This document shows positions 16,670 through 25,799 of a stretch of DNA of 64,000 nucleotides, one piece after another. Made by a program: the position numbers and the translations under genes. Below the pieces are notes generated by a model that was given only the letters and a program-made list of their open reading frames with translations, did not search any database and was not told the DNA's origin. The number at the start of each line of letters is the position of its first letter. The stretch's first letter is position 1. The stretch is from Mesorhizobium sp. (GTDB taxonomy: Bacteria; Pseudomonadota; Alphaproteobacteria; Rhizobiales; Rhizobiaceae), in NCBI GenBank assembly GCA_004963905.1, contig SUGL01000001.1, positions 372,001 to 436,000 of the forward strand, read 5' to 3'.

Positions 16670-17398
16670 ATGCTCGACCCCAAGAAGCTGCTCGACGACC
16701 TGCTCGGCTCGCAAATTCCTGGCACGGGATCGACCGTTCGCGACAAGGCGGGGCAAGCGGTACAGATGGCGAAGGACAACCCGCTCGCCGCCGGCGCGCT
16801 GGCCGCCGTGCTGCTCGGCACGGGCACCGGACGGCAGGTGACCGGAGCCGCGATCAAGCTCGGCGGCCTGGCGGCGATCGGCGGCCTCGCCTACAAGGCC
16901 TACCAGAACTACAAGAACGGCGCCGCGCCGGCACAGACGCCAACCGCGAGCGAGCCGGAATTGCTGCCACCGCCGGCCGACACGGCCTTTCACCCTTCCC
17001 AGGCGCCGCAGGGCGAGGCCGAATTCACGCTGACGCTGGTGCGGGCGATGATCTCGGCCGCCAAGGCGGACGGCCATGTCGATGACGAGGAGCGTCAGAA
17101 GATCGCCGACAGGCTCAAGCTTGCCGGCATCGGCACGGAAGCGGAAAAGTTCCTGATGGCCGAGCTCGAACGGCCGCTCGATCTCGACGCGCTGATCGCC
17201 GGCGCCAAGACCGATGCGCAGAAGCTCGAGCTCTACACCGCCTCGCGACTCACCATCGATCCCGACACCCGCACCGAGCGCGGTTATCTCGACCTGTTGG
17301 CCGGCCGCCTCGGCCTGCCGGACGCGCTGGTCGATCATGTCGAGGCGACCGTCGCAGCGGCAAAGGTGCCGGCCGGAGCCGCATCCAATCCGCAGTAG
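16670..17398 (+). CDS. DUF533 / TerB-like inner membrane protein
   Basis: A 242-residue protein. The N-terminal part (MLDPKKLLDDLLG) is followed by a Gly/Ala-rich hydrophobic stretch (about residues 40-75: LAAGALAAVLLGTGTGRQVTG). The C-terminal half is an all-helical TerB-type domain with acidic motif AKADGHVDDEERQKI, as in DUF533 proteins. The ATG at 16670 follows GGAGG at good spacing, so an upstream extension is unlikely. Its function is unknown; TerB-like folds are metal or stress related. Confidence 0.75.
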   Translation: MLDPKKLLDDLLGSQIPGTGSTVRDKAGQAVQMAKDNPLAAGALAAVLLGTGTGRQVTGAAIKLGGLAAIGGLAYKAYQNYKNGAAPAQTPTASEPELLPPPADTAFHPSQAPQGEAEFTLTLVRAMISAAKADGHVDDEERQKIADRLKLAGIGTEAEKFLMAELERPLDLDALIAGAKTDAQKLELYTASRLTIDPDTRTERGYLDLLAGRLGLPDALVDHVEATVAAAKVPAGAASNPQ

Positions 17399-17469
17399 CG
17401 AATCGGGTGGTAAACGCGCTTGCGGCATCTTGTTGACCGTTAGTCTTTCGTTAACCCAGCAAGCGCATC

Positions 17470-17547
17470 ATTCTAAGCAGTCGGACCGGCTTTTCCTCCT
17501 CCCAAGCACGGTTCAGATCAGGGCGGTCGCCAATGACCGCCCTTTTT
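17470..17547 (+). ncRNA. candidate trans-acting sRNA with anti-Shine-Dalgarno loop (suhB/MmgR-like)
   Basis: The hairpin GGACCG (17483-17488) / CGGTTC (17509-17514) exposes a 20-base loop containing TTTTCCTCCTCCC (17491-17503), which could pair with ribosome-binding sites. It is followed at once by a strong terminator (17521-17547). Loops with CCUCCUCCC plus a terminal hairpin are typical of rhizobial sRNAs such as the suhB/MmgR and related alpha-r families. TTGACC at 17433 is a possible -35 element, but no clear -10 was seen. The 5' end is a guess. Confidence 0.5.
17521..17547 (+). terminator. rho-independent terminator
   Basis: The stem GGGCGGTC (17521-17528) pairs with GACCGCCC (17535-17542), six-base loop, followed by TTTTT. 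It lies 123 bp after the DUF533 gene and just before an SDR gene, so it may end a separate small transcript. Confidence 0.85.
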
Positions 17548-17625
17548 GTCGGCAAGAGCTGCTTGCCACGGTCTCCATCATTTGCGATGCCTTCGTCCCG
17601 TTCCAACAATGACGGGAGCGCGTCG

Positions 17626-18387
17626 ATGACCGCCATCACAGAGAGAACAGCGATCGTGACCGGCGCCGGCACCGGCATCGGCAAGAGCGTCGCCACGACG
17701 CTGCTGAAGGCCGGCTGGAACACGGTGTTTTGCGGCCGCCGCAAGGCACTGCTTGAAGAGGCGATCGCCGAAGCGGGGAAGACGCAAGCCAAGGCGTTGG
17801 CCGTCGCCTGCGACATCAGCAAGGCCGATCAGGTCGACGATATGTTCGAGACCGTGCTTGAGGCGTTCGGCCGCGTCGACCTGCTCTTCAACAATGCCGG
17901 AATGGGTTACAAATCGACGCTGATCGACGAGATCCCGGTCGAGGTCTGGAACGACGTCGTCGGCGTCAATCTCACTGGCTCGTTCCTGTGCGCCCGCGCC
18001 GCCTTCGGCGCCATGCGCCGGCAAAAGCCGATGGGCGGCCGCATCATCAACAATGGCTCGGTGTCGGCCTATGCGCCGCGCCCGGGGTCGGTGCCCTATA
18101 CTGCGACCAAGCACGCCATCACCGGCCTGACCAAGACGCTGGCGCTCGACGGCCGGCCCTTCGACATCGCCTGCGGCCAGATCGACATCGGCAACGCGCT
18201 GACCGACATGGCGCAGCCGATGACCGTCGGCGTGCCGCAGGCCAACGGCTCCATCGCCGCCGAAGCGGTGATGGACGTCCAGCGCGTCGCCGACGCGGTC
18301 CTTCACATGGCGAGCCTGCCGCTCGACGCCAACGTGCTGTTCATGACCGTGATGGCGACGAAGATGCCGTATGTCGGGCGCGGGTAA
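17626..18387 (+). CDS. short-chain dehydrogenase/reductase (SDR)
   Basis: A 253-residue classical SDR: TGAGTGIGKS (cofactor loop), CDISKADQVDD (coenzyme-selecting Asp region), LFNNAGMGY, catalytic Ser in NNGSVSAY, and YTATK (YxxxK). GGGAG stands before the ATG at 17626. It probably uses NAD, given the Asp after strand 2. The substrate is unknown. It follows the terminator at 17521-17547, so its promoter may overlap that region or read-through may occur. Confidence 0.88.
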   Translation: MTAITERTAIVTGAGTGIGKSVATTLLKAGWNTVFCGRRKALLEEAIAEAGKTQAKALAVACDISKADQVDDMFETVLEAFGRVDLLFNNAGMGYKSTLIDEIPVEVWNDVVGVNLTGSFLCARAAFGAMRRQKPMGGRIINNGSVSAYAPRPGSVPYTATKHAITGLTKTLALDGRPFDIACGQIDIGNALTDMAQPMTVGVPQANGSIAAEAVMDVQRVADAVLHMASLPLDANVLFMTVMATKMPYVGRG

Positions 18388-18398
18388 GGGCTGAAGCT

Positions 18399-19583
18399 CT
18401 ATTTCTTCAGGAACGCTTCGATCCGCTCCAGCGCGCGCAGGATGTTCTCCTCGGAATTGGCGTAAGAGAGCCGGACATAGCCTTCGCCGAGCACGCCGAA
18501 GTCGGGGCCGCCGATCAGCGCGACGCCGGCATCCTCCAGCAACGCCGAGGCAAGCTTCTTCGCCTTCCAGCCGGTCTTCGACACGTTGGGGAAGGCATAG
18601 AAGGCGCCCTTCGGCGTGATGCAGGAAATGCCGGGCAGCGCATTCAGGCCCTCGACCACGATCTTCCTGCGGTTGTCGAAGGCGCGCATCATCTTCTCGA
18701 CGTCGTCCTGCGGGCCGTCTATCGCGGCGATGCCGGCATACTGGCTCGGCGCGTTGACGCAGGACCAGCAGTTGACCGCCAGCTTGCGCACCTTGTCGTA
18801 GAGATAGGCGCCCTTCTCGCCGTTCGGCCAGATCGACCAGCCCATGCGCCAGCCGGTCATCGCCCAGGTCTTCGACCAGCCGTTGAGCACGATTAATCGG
18901 TCGCGGATCTCCGGAAAATTGAGCAGCGAACAATGCTTTTCGCCGTCATAGGTCATGACGTCGTAGATCTCGTCGGAGAGGATCGCGACCTCAGAGTGCT
19001 TTTCCAGTCCCTTGACCAGCTTCTCGATCTCGGCCCGCGGAGTGACGCCGCCGGTCGGGTTGGCGGGCGAATTGAGGATCAAGAGCCTGGTCTTCGGCGT
19101 GATCAGCGCCAGCGTCTCCTCGGCCGAGAAGGCAAAGCCGTTCTCCTCGCGGATCGGCACGGGAACGGGCGTCGCGCCGGTGAACTCGATCATCGAGCGA
19201 TAGATGGGAAAGCCGGGGTCGGGATAGAGGATCTCCGCGCCCGGCTCGCCGAACATCAGGATCGCGGCGAACATGGTCGGCTTGCCGCCGGGCAGGATCA
19301 TCACGTTTTCGGGCGAGACCTCGACGCCGGTGGTGGTCAACGTGCGCCGCACCACCGCCTCGCGCGTGGCCAGCAGCCCGTTGGCCGGCGTGTAGCCATG
19401 ATGGCCGTCGCGCAGCGCCTTGATCGCAGCCTCGACGATGTGCTGCGGCGTCTTGAAGTCGGGCTGGCCGATGCCGAGGTTGATGATGTCGCGGCCCTGA
19501 TGGGCGAGCGCGGTGGCCCGCGCCAGCACCGCGAAGGCATTTTCCTCGCCGAGACGGTCGAAGGCCGCGATCGTGTGGAGCAT
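18399..19583 (-). CDS. pyridoxal-phosphate aminotransferase, class I/II (aspartate aminotransferase-like)
   Basis: A 394-residue fold-type I aminotransferase. Features are the substrate loop GIGQPDFKTP, the HHGYTPANGL block, NSPANPTGG (Asn that contacts PLP), DEIYDVMTYDG (Asp and Tyr), the PLP Lys in LNGWSKTWAMTGWRMGW, and the C-terminal YVRLSYANSEENI with the carboxylate-binding Arg. The ATG at 19583 is preceded by GGGACGGG. It probably transaminates aspartate or an aromatic/neutral amino acid; the specificity is not clear. Confidence 0.88.
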   Translation of the reverse strand: MLHTIAAFDRLGEENAFAVLARATALAHQGRDIINLGIGQPDFKTPQHIVEAAIKALRDGHHGYTPANGLLATREAVVRRTLTTTGVEVSPENVMILPGGKPTMFAAILMFGEPGAEILYPDPGFPIYRSMIEFTGATPVPVPIREENGFAFSAEETLALITPKTRLLILNSPANPTGGVTPRAEIEKLVKGLEKHSEVAILSDEIYDVMTYDGEKHCSLLNFPEIRDRLIVLNGWSKTWAMTGWRMGWSIWPNGEKGAYLYDKVRKLAVNCWSCVNAPSQYAGIAAIDGPQDDVEKMMRAFDNRRKIVVEGLNALPGISCITPKGAFYAFPNVSKTGWKAKKLASALLEDAGVALIGGPDFGVLGEGYVRLSYANSEENILRALERIEAFLKK

Positions 19584-19666
19584 TTTTCCCGTCCCTGTGG
19601 TTCTTTCTGTCAGCGAGCGTTTTTGTGAGCGTCCGCCAGGAAAAGTCAAACGGATTGGAGCTTTCG

Positions 19667-20353
19667 GTGTCGGAAAATCTGAAAAGTTGGCAGCCACGCC
19701 CGCGTCCCGAACGCAAGGCGCTCGAAGGCCGCACTGTCCGGCTCGAGCCGCTGAGCGCGGCAAAGCATGGCGACGGGCTCTACGAGGCATCGTCGGTGCC
19801 GGATGCCGCAGGCCGTTTCGCCTGGCTGCCCGACTATCCGCCGGAAACCCGCGCCGCCTTCCAGCCGTGGCTGGACAAGGTCGAGGCGAGCGAGGACCCG
19901 CTGTTCTTCGCCGTCATCGACAAGGCGAGCGGCAAGGTCGCCGGGCGCCAGACGCTGATGCGCATCGATGCGGCCAACGGCGTCATCGAGATCGGCAACA
20001 TCTATTGGGGGCCGCTGATCGCGCGCAGGCCGCAGGCCACCGAAGCACAGTTCCTGTTCACCAAATACGCCTTCGACGAGCTCGGCTATCGCCGCTACGA
20101 ATGGAAATGCAACAACCGCAACGAACCGTCGAAGCGCGCGGCGGAGCGCTTCGGCTTCAAGTTCGAGGGCATTTTCCGCCAGCATCTTGTGGTAAAAGGC
20201 GAAAACCGCGATACGGCGTGGTATTCGATCATCGACAAGGAGTGGCCGGCCTTGCGCAAGGCCTATGAGGCCTGGCTCGATCCGGTGAATTTCGATGGCG
20301 ATGGCCGGCAGAAGCGGCGGCTCGAGGATTTCCGCGCCGAGTTCGGCGCGTAG
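19667..20353 (+). CDS. GNAT acetyltransferase (RimJ/RimL type)
   Basis: A 228-residue acetyltransferase of the RimJ/RimL-like group: GRTVRLEPL at the N-terminus, SGKVAGRQTLMRID, IEIGNIYWGP, and the acetyl-CoA region RRYEWKCNNRNEPSKRAAERFGFKFEG. The preferred start is GTG 19667 because GGAG lies 6 bases before it; an in-frame GTG at 19625 adds 14 residues. It is divergent from the aminotransferase. The substrate could be a small amine or a protein N-terminus. Confidence 0.8.
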   Translation: MSENLKSWQPRPRPERKALEGRTVRLEPLSAAKHGDGLYEASSVPDAAGRFAWLPDYPPETRAAFQPWLDKVEASEDPLFFAVIDKASGKVAGRQTLMRIDAANGVIEIGNIYWGPLIARRPQATEAQFLFTKYAFDELGYRRYEWKCNNRNEPSKRAAERFGFKFEGIFRQHLVVKGENRDTAWYSIIDKEWPALRKAYEAWLDPVNFDGDGRQKRRLEDFRAEFGA

Positions 20354-20403
20354 ACCATGATCCGGTCGTCGGAGTTCACGGTCGGTAAATAGGAGTTGCT
20401 AGG

Positions 20404-21384
20404 ATGGCGCACGATCACGCCGCGCATGGACACAGCCACGGCGCGGGCCACGTGCATGGCTCGACCGACAAGAAGCGCGTGCTGATCGCGGCCTGCCTGA
20501 CCGGCGGCTTCATGGTCGCGGAGGCGCTCGGCGGCCTGCTCACCGGCTCACTGGCGCTGCTCGCGGATGCCGGCCACATGCTCGCCGATTCGATTGCGCT
20601 CGGCCTCGCCTGGTACGCCTTCCATCTCGCCGGACGTCCTGCCACCGGCCGTCTCACCTACGGCTTCGCCCGCGTGAAGACGCTGGTCGCCTACACCAAC
20701 GGCATCGCCATCTTCGCCATAGCGCTGTGGATCGTCTACGAAGCCTGGGGGCGGCTGATGCATCCGGCGCCGGTACTGGGCGGGCCGATGCTGGTGGTGG
20801 CGGTCGCAGGCCTGCTGGTCAACATCGCCTCGTTCTTCGTGCTGCATGGCGGCGACCGCGAGAGCCTCAACATGCGCGGCGCCATCCTGCATGTGCTGGG
20901 CGACCTGCTGGGCTCTGCCGCGGCCATCGTCGCCGCCGTCATCATCCTGGCGACAGGCTGGACGCCGATCGACCCGATCCTTTCCGTGCTGGTGTCGCTG
21001 CTGATCCTGTCGACGGCGTGGTCACTGATGCGCGAGGCCGCGCATGTGCTGCTCGAAGGCGTGCCGGCAAGCCTGGACCGCGACCTGATCGCCAAGGATC
21101 TGGAAGCTGCCGTCAAGGGTGTGCGCGAGGTGCACCACATGCATGTCTGGTCGCTCGACGGCACCAGCAACATGGCGACGTTGCATGCCTGCCTGGATGA
21201 CGGCGTCGATCCGCATATGGCGGTGAGCGCCATCAAGAAGCGGCTCGCCACGAAGCACGGCATCGAACATGCAACGGTGGAGCCCGAGTTCGGGCACTGT
21301 GCCGACAGCCATGACGAGCACGACCATCACCATGATCACGATCATGCGCATGACGCGCCTCGCGATCGCCGTCACTATCACTGA
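20404..21384 (+). CDS. CDF cation exporter (Zn/Co/Cd, CzcD/ZitB-like)
   Basis: A 326-residue cation diffusion facilitator that should export divalent metal in exchange for protons. The His-rich N-terminus (HDHAAHGHSHGAGHVHG) precedes six membrane segments. The metal-site motifs are ALLADAGHMLADS (segment 2, D-H-D) and HVLGDLLGSAAAI (segment 5). The cytosolic C-terminal domain contains HHMHVWSLDG, and a second His/Asp-rich tail ends the protein. GGAG lies before the ATG. Its stop overlaps a start of the next small gene. Confidence 0.92.
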   Translation: MAHDHAAHGHSHGAGHVHGSTDKKRVLIAACLTGGFMVAEALGGLLTGSLALLADAGHMLADSIALGLAWYAFHLAGRPATGRLTYGFARVKTLVAYTNGIAIFAIALWIVYEAWGRLMHPAPVLGGPMLVVAVAGLLVNIASFFVLHGGDRESLNMRGAILHVLGDLLGSAAAIVAAVIILATGWTPIDPILSVLVSLLILSTAWSLMREAAHVLLEGVPASLDRDLIAKDLEAAVKGVREVHHMHVWSLDGTSNMATLHACLDDGVDPHMAVSAIKKRLATKHGIEHATVEPEFGHCADSHDEHDHHHDHDHAHDAPRDRRHYH

Positions 21385-21422
21385 TGCGTGCTGAAGATGA
21401 ACGAGCCAAGGAACGCCTGCTG

Positions 21423-21629
21423 ATGGATCGCGAGACGCGCAACGCGGCCATCGCCGCGGCCTGGATACTGCTTCTGTTCGGCCTCGCCGCCTATTTCCTG
21501 CCGACCATCATGTTGGCCGTCGGCAAGGTCTCGACGGTCCTGGCAGCTGTCATCGCCGCGATCTTCATGGTGGCACTGTTCGTCGTCCTGTGGCTGCGCG
21601 GACGCAGCCAGCGCAAGAAGGGTCTCTAA
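21423..21629 (+). CDS. small two-pass membrane protein
   Basis: A 68-residue protein with two hydrophobic helices (AAIAAAWILLLFGLAAYFL and VLAAVIAAIFMVALFVVLWL) and a basic end (RGRSQRKKGL). The ATG at 21423 has AAGGA 9 bases upstream; an in-frame ATG at 21384 overlaps the exporter stop codon and would add 13 residues. It is probably co-transcribed with the CDF exporter and the epimerase-like gene. Its function is unknown. Confidence 0.6.
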   Translation: MDRETRNAAIAAAWILLLFGLAAYFLPTIMLAVGKVSTVLAAVIAAIFMVALFVVLWLRGRSQRKKGL

Positions 21630-21631
21630 AG

Positions 21632-22606
21632 ATGAGAATTCTGATTACTGGTGCTGCCGGCATGGTGGGCCGCAAGCTGATTGCGCGGCTGGCCAAGGAC
21701 GGCGCCCTGTGCGGGCGCAAAATCACGGCGCTCGATCTGCACGACATCGTACCGCCACAGGCGCCGGTGCTCGCGGGCGTCGAGGTCTCGATCCATACCG
21801 GCGACCTTTCCGAGCCCGGCGCGACGGCTACGCTCGTCGCTTCCCACCCGGATGTGATCTTCCATCTCGCCGGTATCGTCTCGGGCGAGGCGGAAGCCAA
21901 TTTCGATCTCGGCTACCGCGTCAATCTCGACGGCACACGCGCCTTGTTCGACGCCGTGCGGCTGGCGGCATTCGCGCCGCGCCTTGTCTTCACCTCGTCG
22001 ATCGCGGTGTTCGGCGCGCCGTTTCCGGACGTCATCCCGGACGAGTTCCACCCGACGCCGCTCACCTCCTACGGCACGCAGAAGCTGATCAGCGAGGCGC
22101 TGCTCGCCGACTACTCGCGGCGCGGCTTTTTCGACGGCATCGGCATCCGGCTGCCCACCATCTGCGTGCGGCCGGGCAAGCCGAACAAGGCGGCCTCGAG
22201 CTTCTTCTCGGGCATCATCCGCGAGCCGCTCAGCGGCCAGGAGGCGATCCTGCCGGTGCCGCGCACGGTGCTGCACACCCATGCCAGCCCGCGCTCCGCG
22301 GTCAATTTCCTGATCCATGCGGCGGAGATCGACGGCGACAGAGTCGGACCGCGCCGCAATCTCACAATGCCCGGCGTCGCCGTCACTGTCGGCGAGCAGA
22401 TCGAGGCGCTGGAGCGTATTGCCGGCGCTGAGGTGGCGAAACGGATCCGCGAGCAGCCCGACGATACGATATGGGCGATCGTCAAGGGCTGGCCAACGCG
22501 GTTCGAGGCCAGGCGGGCGAGGGAACTGGGTTTTGCCGCGGAGAAGAATTTCGACGAGATCATCCTCGCCCATATCGAGGACGAGTTGGGCGGAACGATA
22601 GCGTAA
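21632..22606 (+). CDS. NAD-dependent epimerase/dehydratase family, DenD-like (D-erythronate dehydrogenase)
   Basis: A 324-residue extended SDR. Its motifs are ITGAAGMVGRKL (TGxxGxxG), FHLAGIVSGEAE, catalytic FTSSIAVFG, and SYGTQK (YxxxK). The long conserved stretch IRLPTICVRPGKPNKAASSFFSG and PLSGQEAILPVPRTVLH is typical of the DenD group, which oxidises D-erythronate. No otnK, otnI or related four-carbon acid genes are nearby, so the substrate remains an inference. It starts 2 bp after the preceding small gene. Confidence 0.75.
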   Translation: MRILITGAAGMVGRKLIARLAKDGALCGRKITALDLHDIVPPQAPVLAGVEVSIHTGDLSEPGATATLVASHPDVIFHLAGIVSGEAEANFDLGYRVNLDGTRALFDAVRLAAFAPRLVFTSSIAVFGAPFPDVIPDEFHPTPLTSYGTQKLISEALLADYSRRGFFDGIGIRLPTICVRPGKPNKAASSFFSGIIREPLSGQEAILPVPRTVLHTHASPRSAVNFLIHAAEIDGDRVGPRRNLTMPGVAVTVGEQIEALERIAGAEVAKRIREQPDDTIWAIVKGWPTRFEARRARELGFAAEKNFDEIILAHIEDELGGTIA

Positions 22607-22632
22607 ACGCACTTCGCTCTTGCAAGCAGCGC

Positions 22633-23517
22633 TCAGATGCCGGCTTCTTCAAGCACGAAGCGCTTGAACAGCTTCGCCTTGTGGGGGAGTTCGATGTCCG
22701 AGGAATAATTCAGATAGTAGTCGTAACCAGTATGCACGGACTTCTCGGAAAGCCGCACCAAATTTGCACCTTCCGTATCCTCGCCAATGAGCGACGAAAA
22801 GAACAACCCGATACCGTGGCCATCCAGAACGGCTCTGCGAAGCGCGTGCGAGTCACTCAGCCTCTGCGCGTCGAGGCGTCGCGGTGCGACACCTTCCTGC
22901 CTGAACCACTCGAACCAGTGGGTGATATCGAATTCGTAGAACAGGCGGTGCGCGGCGATCCGCTCGGGCGACAAGGTCTCGGCGCCGAGCCGAGCAAGCA
23001 GAGTGGGCGAGATGATGGGTGTCAGGCTCCCATCGACAAGCTTGATCTTATCAACGCCCGGCCACCTGCCTTCACCCCAGTTTACGCCGATGTCGATGCG
23101 TTCGCGCCGATGGTCGGCCGGATGATAAGAGTGATGAAGGCGAACATCGATTTCGGGATGGCGCATGGTGAAGCGCATGAGACGCGGCGTCAGCCATTGC
23201 GATGAGAAGTAAGGCGCAACGCTGACGTTGAGTATTTGACGATCTGCGCTGCCTGCGATTTAGGCTACGGTTGCTTCGATGTCCTCAAGCGCACGGTAGA
23301 CGCTGCCGAACAGCAATTCGCCAGCGTCCGTAAGCCTGTTTGATCCACCGCTTCGAACGATCAAATCCACCTGCAGCTGATCTTCCAGCCTCTTGATCTG
23401 ACGACTGACCGCGGCTTGCGTAACTCCAAGGTCGATGGCAGCGCGCGAAAAGCTAAGCGTCCGGGCGACGGCTTCAAACACTCTCAGAGCCGAGAGGGAC
23501 GGGAGTTTGCGGGCCAC
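22633..23517 (-). pseudogene. LysR-family regulator split by one in-frame stop codon
   Basis: Residues 1-85 form a complete LysR helix-turn-helix (SALRVFEAVARTLSFSRAA, then VTQAAVSRQIKRLEDQL). A TAA stop stands at 23260-23262. The same frame then continues with no other defect through a normal linker (IAGSADRQILNVSVAPYFSS) into a full effector-binding domain ending FVLEEAGI at 22633. With one sense codon in place it would be a 294-residue GcvA-like LysR protein. It is divergent from the ornithine cyclodeaminase-family gene, its likely target. It is probably a recent loss, or a sequencing error. Confidence 0.85.
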
Positions 23518-23587
23518 GGCTCTATTACCTCTAGTTATGGCTTGAAAGATTTTCTCGTTTGATTGCGGTCATAGCGCGTAGTCTGAA

Positions 23588-24610
23588 ATGACCCACCTTG
23601 TCAGATGGGGTCAAATGATGGAAGCCATTCGAAAAAGCGCCGCCGAGATCGAAAAGGGCGATCTACCGATCCTGGTGCTCAGTGAAGCCGACGTGAAGGG
23701 GCTCATCGATCCCCTGCAGTTGCTGGATGCGCTTGCGGATGGGTTCCGCGATCTCTCAGCCGGGCTTGTTCAAGCGCCCGAGCGTCCCGAGATCACCATC
23801 CCTCGGAAGGGATTCTCGCTCGCCATGCCTGCCTGGAGGGTTGGAATGAGCATCGCGGTGAAAGTGGTCAACGTCTTCGAAGCGAACCTCGATATCGGCC
23901 TTACCAACCACCTGGCGACGATCAACCTGTTCGATCCCAGCACCGGCGCACCGCAATGCGTCATGGACGGCACCTACATCACCGCGATCCGCACCGCGGC
24001 GTCGGCGGTGCTGTCGGTGCGGCAGCTGTCGCGCAGGGAAAGTCGAACCGCAACGATTGTCGGAGCGGGCGTGCAAGGACGCCAGCATCTCGACCTGCTG
24101 CCGCTGGTCAGGGACTTCGATGAAATCCGTGTTGCCTCGCTTCACCATGAAGACGCGATTTCACTGGCCAAGACACATCCAAAGGCTGTCGCCGTGGTGA
24201 ATGTTAAGCAGGCCGTTGGAACTTCGGATGTGGTTTGCCTGGCGAGCCATTCCTACCAGCCTGTTATCGAGGCAGGATGGGTTCGTCCGGGCACCCATGT
24301 GTCGTCGGTCGGTTATGCTCCCCCGTCGGGCGAGTTGCCTCGGGAACTGCTCGACATAAGCAAGCTCTTTGTCGAGACGGCGGACGCCTTCAAGTCGCCG
24401 CCGGTCGGCTGTGCCGAGCTTAAGGGTTGGGACGTTTCGACGGCAACGCTGCTCGGCGACGCCATCTCGGGCAAGCGAAGCGGGCGCGAGTCGGCGGCGC
24501 AAATTACCCTGTACAAGGCAATGGGCGTTGCGATGGAAGACCTGGTCGCGGCGAACCTTGTCTATTCGGCCGCAAAATCGCGCGGGGTCGGACAGATCGC
24601 CACGCTTTGA
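23588..24610 (+). CDS. ornithine cyclodeaminase / mu-crystallin family protein
   Basis: A 340-residue NAD(P)-dependent enzyme of the OCD family, which deaminates ornithine to proline or reduces imino acids. Blocks seen are DPLQLLDALADGFRDLSAG, MSIAVKVVNVFEAN (substrate Lys), DGTYITAIRTAASAVLSVR, the Rossmann motif TIVGAGVQGRQHL, and CLASHSYQPVI. ATG 23588 is taken, but ATGs at 23615 and 23618 lie closer to a GGGG and could be real. The divergent LysR gene is broken, so its control may be lost. Confidence 0.82.
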   Translation: MTHLVRWGQMMEAIRKSAAEIEKGDLPILVLSEADVKGLIDPLQLLDALADGFRDLSAGLVQAPERPEITIPRKGFSLAMPAWRVGMSIAVKVVNVFEANLDIGLTNHLATINLFDPSTGAPQCVMDGTYITAIRTAASAVLSVRQLSRRESRTATIVGAGVQGRQHLDLLPLVRDFDEIRVASLHHEDAISLAKTHPKAVAVVNVKQAVGTSDVVCLASHSYQPVIEAGWVRPGTHVSSVGYAPPSGELPRELLDISKLFVETADAFKSPPVGCAELKGWDVSTATLLGDAISGKRSGRESAAQITLYKAMGVAMEDLVAANLVYSAAKSRGVGQIATL

Positions 24611-24626
24611 AAAGCAATCCGTACGG

Positions 24627-25793
24627 TCAGGCGCCGCCCGTCAGGCTAGCCGACAGAAGCAACAGACCGACCAGGAAGATGAAGGCCGCGCCACCGATCT
24701 CGACGATCGAATGGATGCGGTTGCCGAGGCGTCCGTCGCCGGCGAAATAGACCGCCCAGTTCTTGGCCGTCACCGCGAGCGTCGCCAGCGCCGAGACGGT
24801 GATCGCGGTGCCGATCGACATGGCGAACACCGACAGCAGGCCACCCATCCAGAGCCCGTTGAGCAGCGCGAAGCTCAGCACGATCAGTGCGCCGGAGCAG
24901 GGGCGGATGCCGACGGCGGCCACCGCCGACCAGGCGGTGCGCCAGTCGAAACGGTCGCCCGAAAGCAGCGCCGGGTCGGGCGCGTGCGAATGGCCGCAGG
25001 TCTCGCACACTTCGCCTGGACCGTGGTCGTGGTCCTGCCCGTGGTCATGGTCGTGTGCGGCATGGTCATGATGGTGGTCATGCGCGCCGTGATCGTGGGC
25101 GTGCGAATGACCATGGTCGTGACGCGCATGCAGGGCATGCGAATGCGCCGCGAGGGAATGCGCGTGAGCATGCGAGTGTCCGCCATGCGAATGGCCGGCA
25201 TGGGCGGCCGACAGGCTGTAGGCCTGATCGGCGCCGAACAGTCGAAGGATGGCCTGGCCCGCCTTGCGCCAGAGCAGCCAGGCGCCGAACAGGGTCACCA
25301 GCACAAAGCTGGAGATTTCGAGGAACCATGCCGCATCGGTCATCGACACCGCGGTGCCGCGCAGGACGAAATAGGCAAGCATCATGACGACGACCGCGGT
25401 GAGCCCCTGCAGCAACGCCGAGACGAAGGACAGCAGGATGCCGCGCTTCAGCGCCACTTCGTTGGCGACCATGTAGGACGAGATCACCGCCTTGCCGTGG
25501 CCGGGTCCCGCGGCGTGGAAGATGCCATAGGCGAAGGAGAGGCCGACCAGCAGCCAGAGCTTGCTGCCATCCTGGCGCATCGCCTTCATCGCGGCTGCCA
25601 GCGAATGGTAGAATTCCTGCTGCCGGACATTGATCCACATCAGGATGTGAGCAAACGGACCGGACGTGGTGGGGGCCATGCCGTCATTGGTGCCGATGCC
25701 GAGCGAGCTCTGGGCATGGGCGAAGCCGGACAGATGCGTGATCACCAGGGTGGCGGCCGCAAGGCCGAGCGCCAAGCGCAGCGACGGTTTCAT
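24627..25793 (-). CDS. NicO/RcnA-type nickel/cobalt transporter
   Basis: A 388-residue inner membrane protein with an N-terminal signal-like segment ending FAHAQ. Its conserved transport motifs are FAYGIFHAAGPGHGKAVISSY, LKRGILLSFVSALLQG and, near the C-terminus, VGIRPCSGALIVLSFALLNG. Between helices is a cytosolic or periplasmic loop of about 90 residues, largely His, Asp, Ala and Gly, which should bind divalent metal. The start is ATG 25793 (or GTG 25796), with AAGGA upstream. It lies only a few bases behind the DUF1007 gene and forms an operon with it. Confidence 0.88.
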   Translation of the reverse strand: MKPSLRLALGLAAATLVITHLSGFAHAQSSLGIGTNDGMAPTTSGPFAHILMWINVRQQEFYHSLAAAMKAMRQDGSKLWLLVGLSFAYGIFHAAGPGHGKAVISSYMVANEVALKRGILLSFVSALLQGLTAVVVMMLAYFVLRGTAVSMTDAAWFLEISSFVLVTLFGAWLLWRKAGQAILRLFGADQAYSLSAAHAGHSHGGHSHAHAHSLAAHSHALHARHDHGHSHAHDHGAHDHHHDHAAHDHDHGQDHDHGPGEVCETCGHSHAPDPALLSGDRFDWRTAWSAVAAVGIRPCSGALIVLSFALLNGLWMGGLLSVFAMSIGTAITVSALATLAVTAKNWAVYFAGDGRLGNRIHSIVEIGGAAFIFLVGLLLLSASLTGGA

Positions 25794-25799
25794 CACCGG

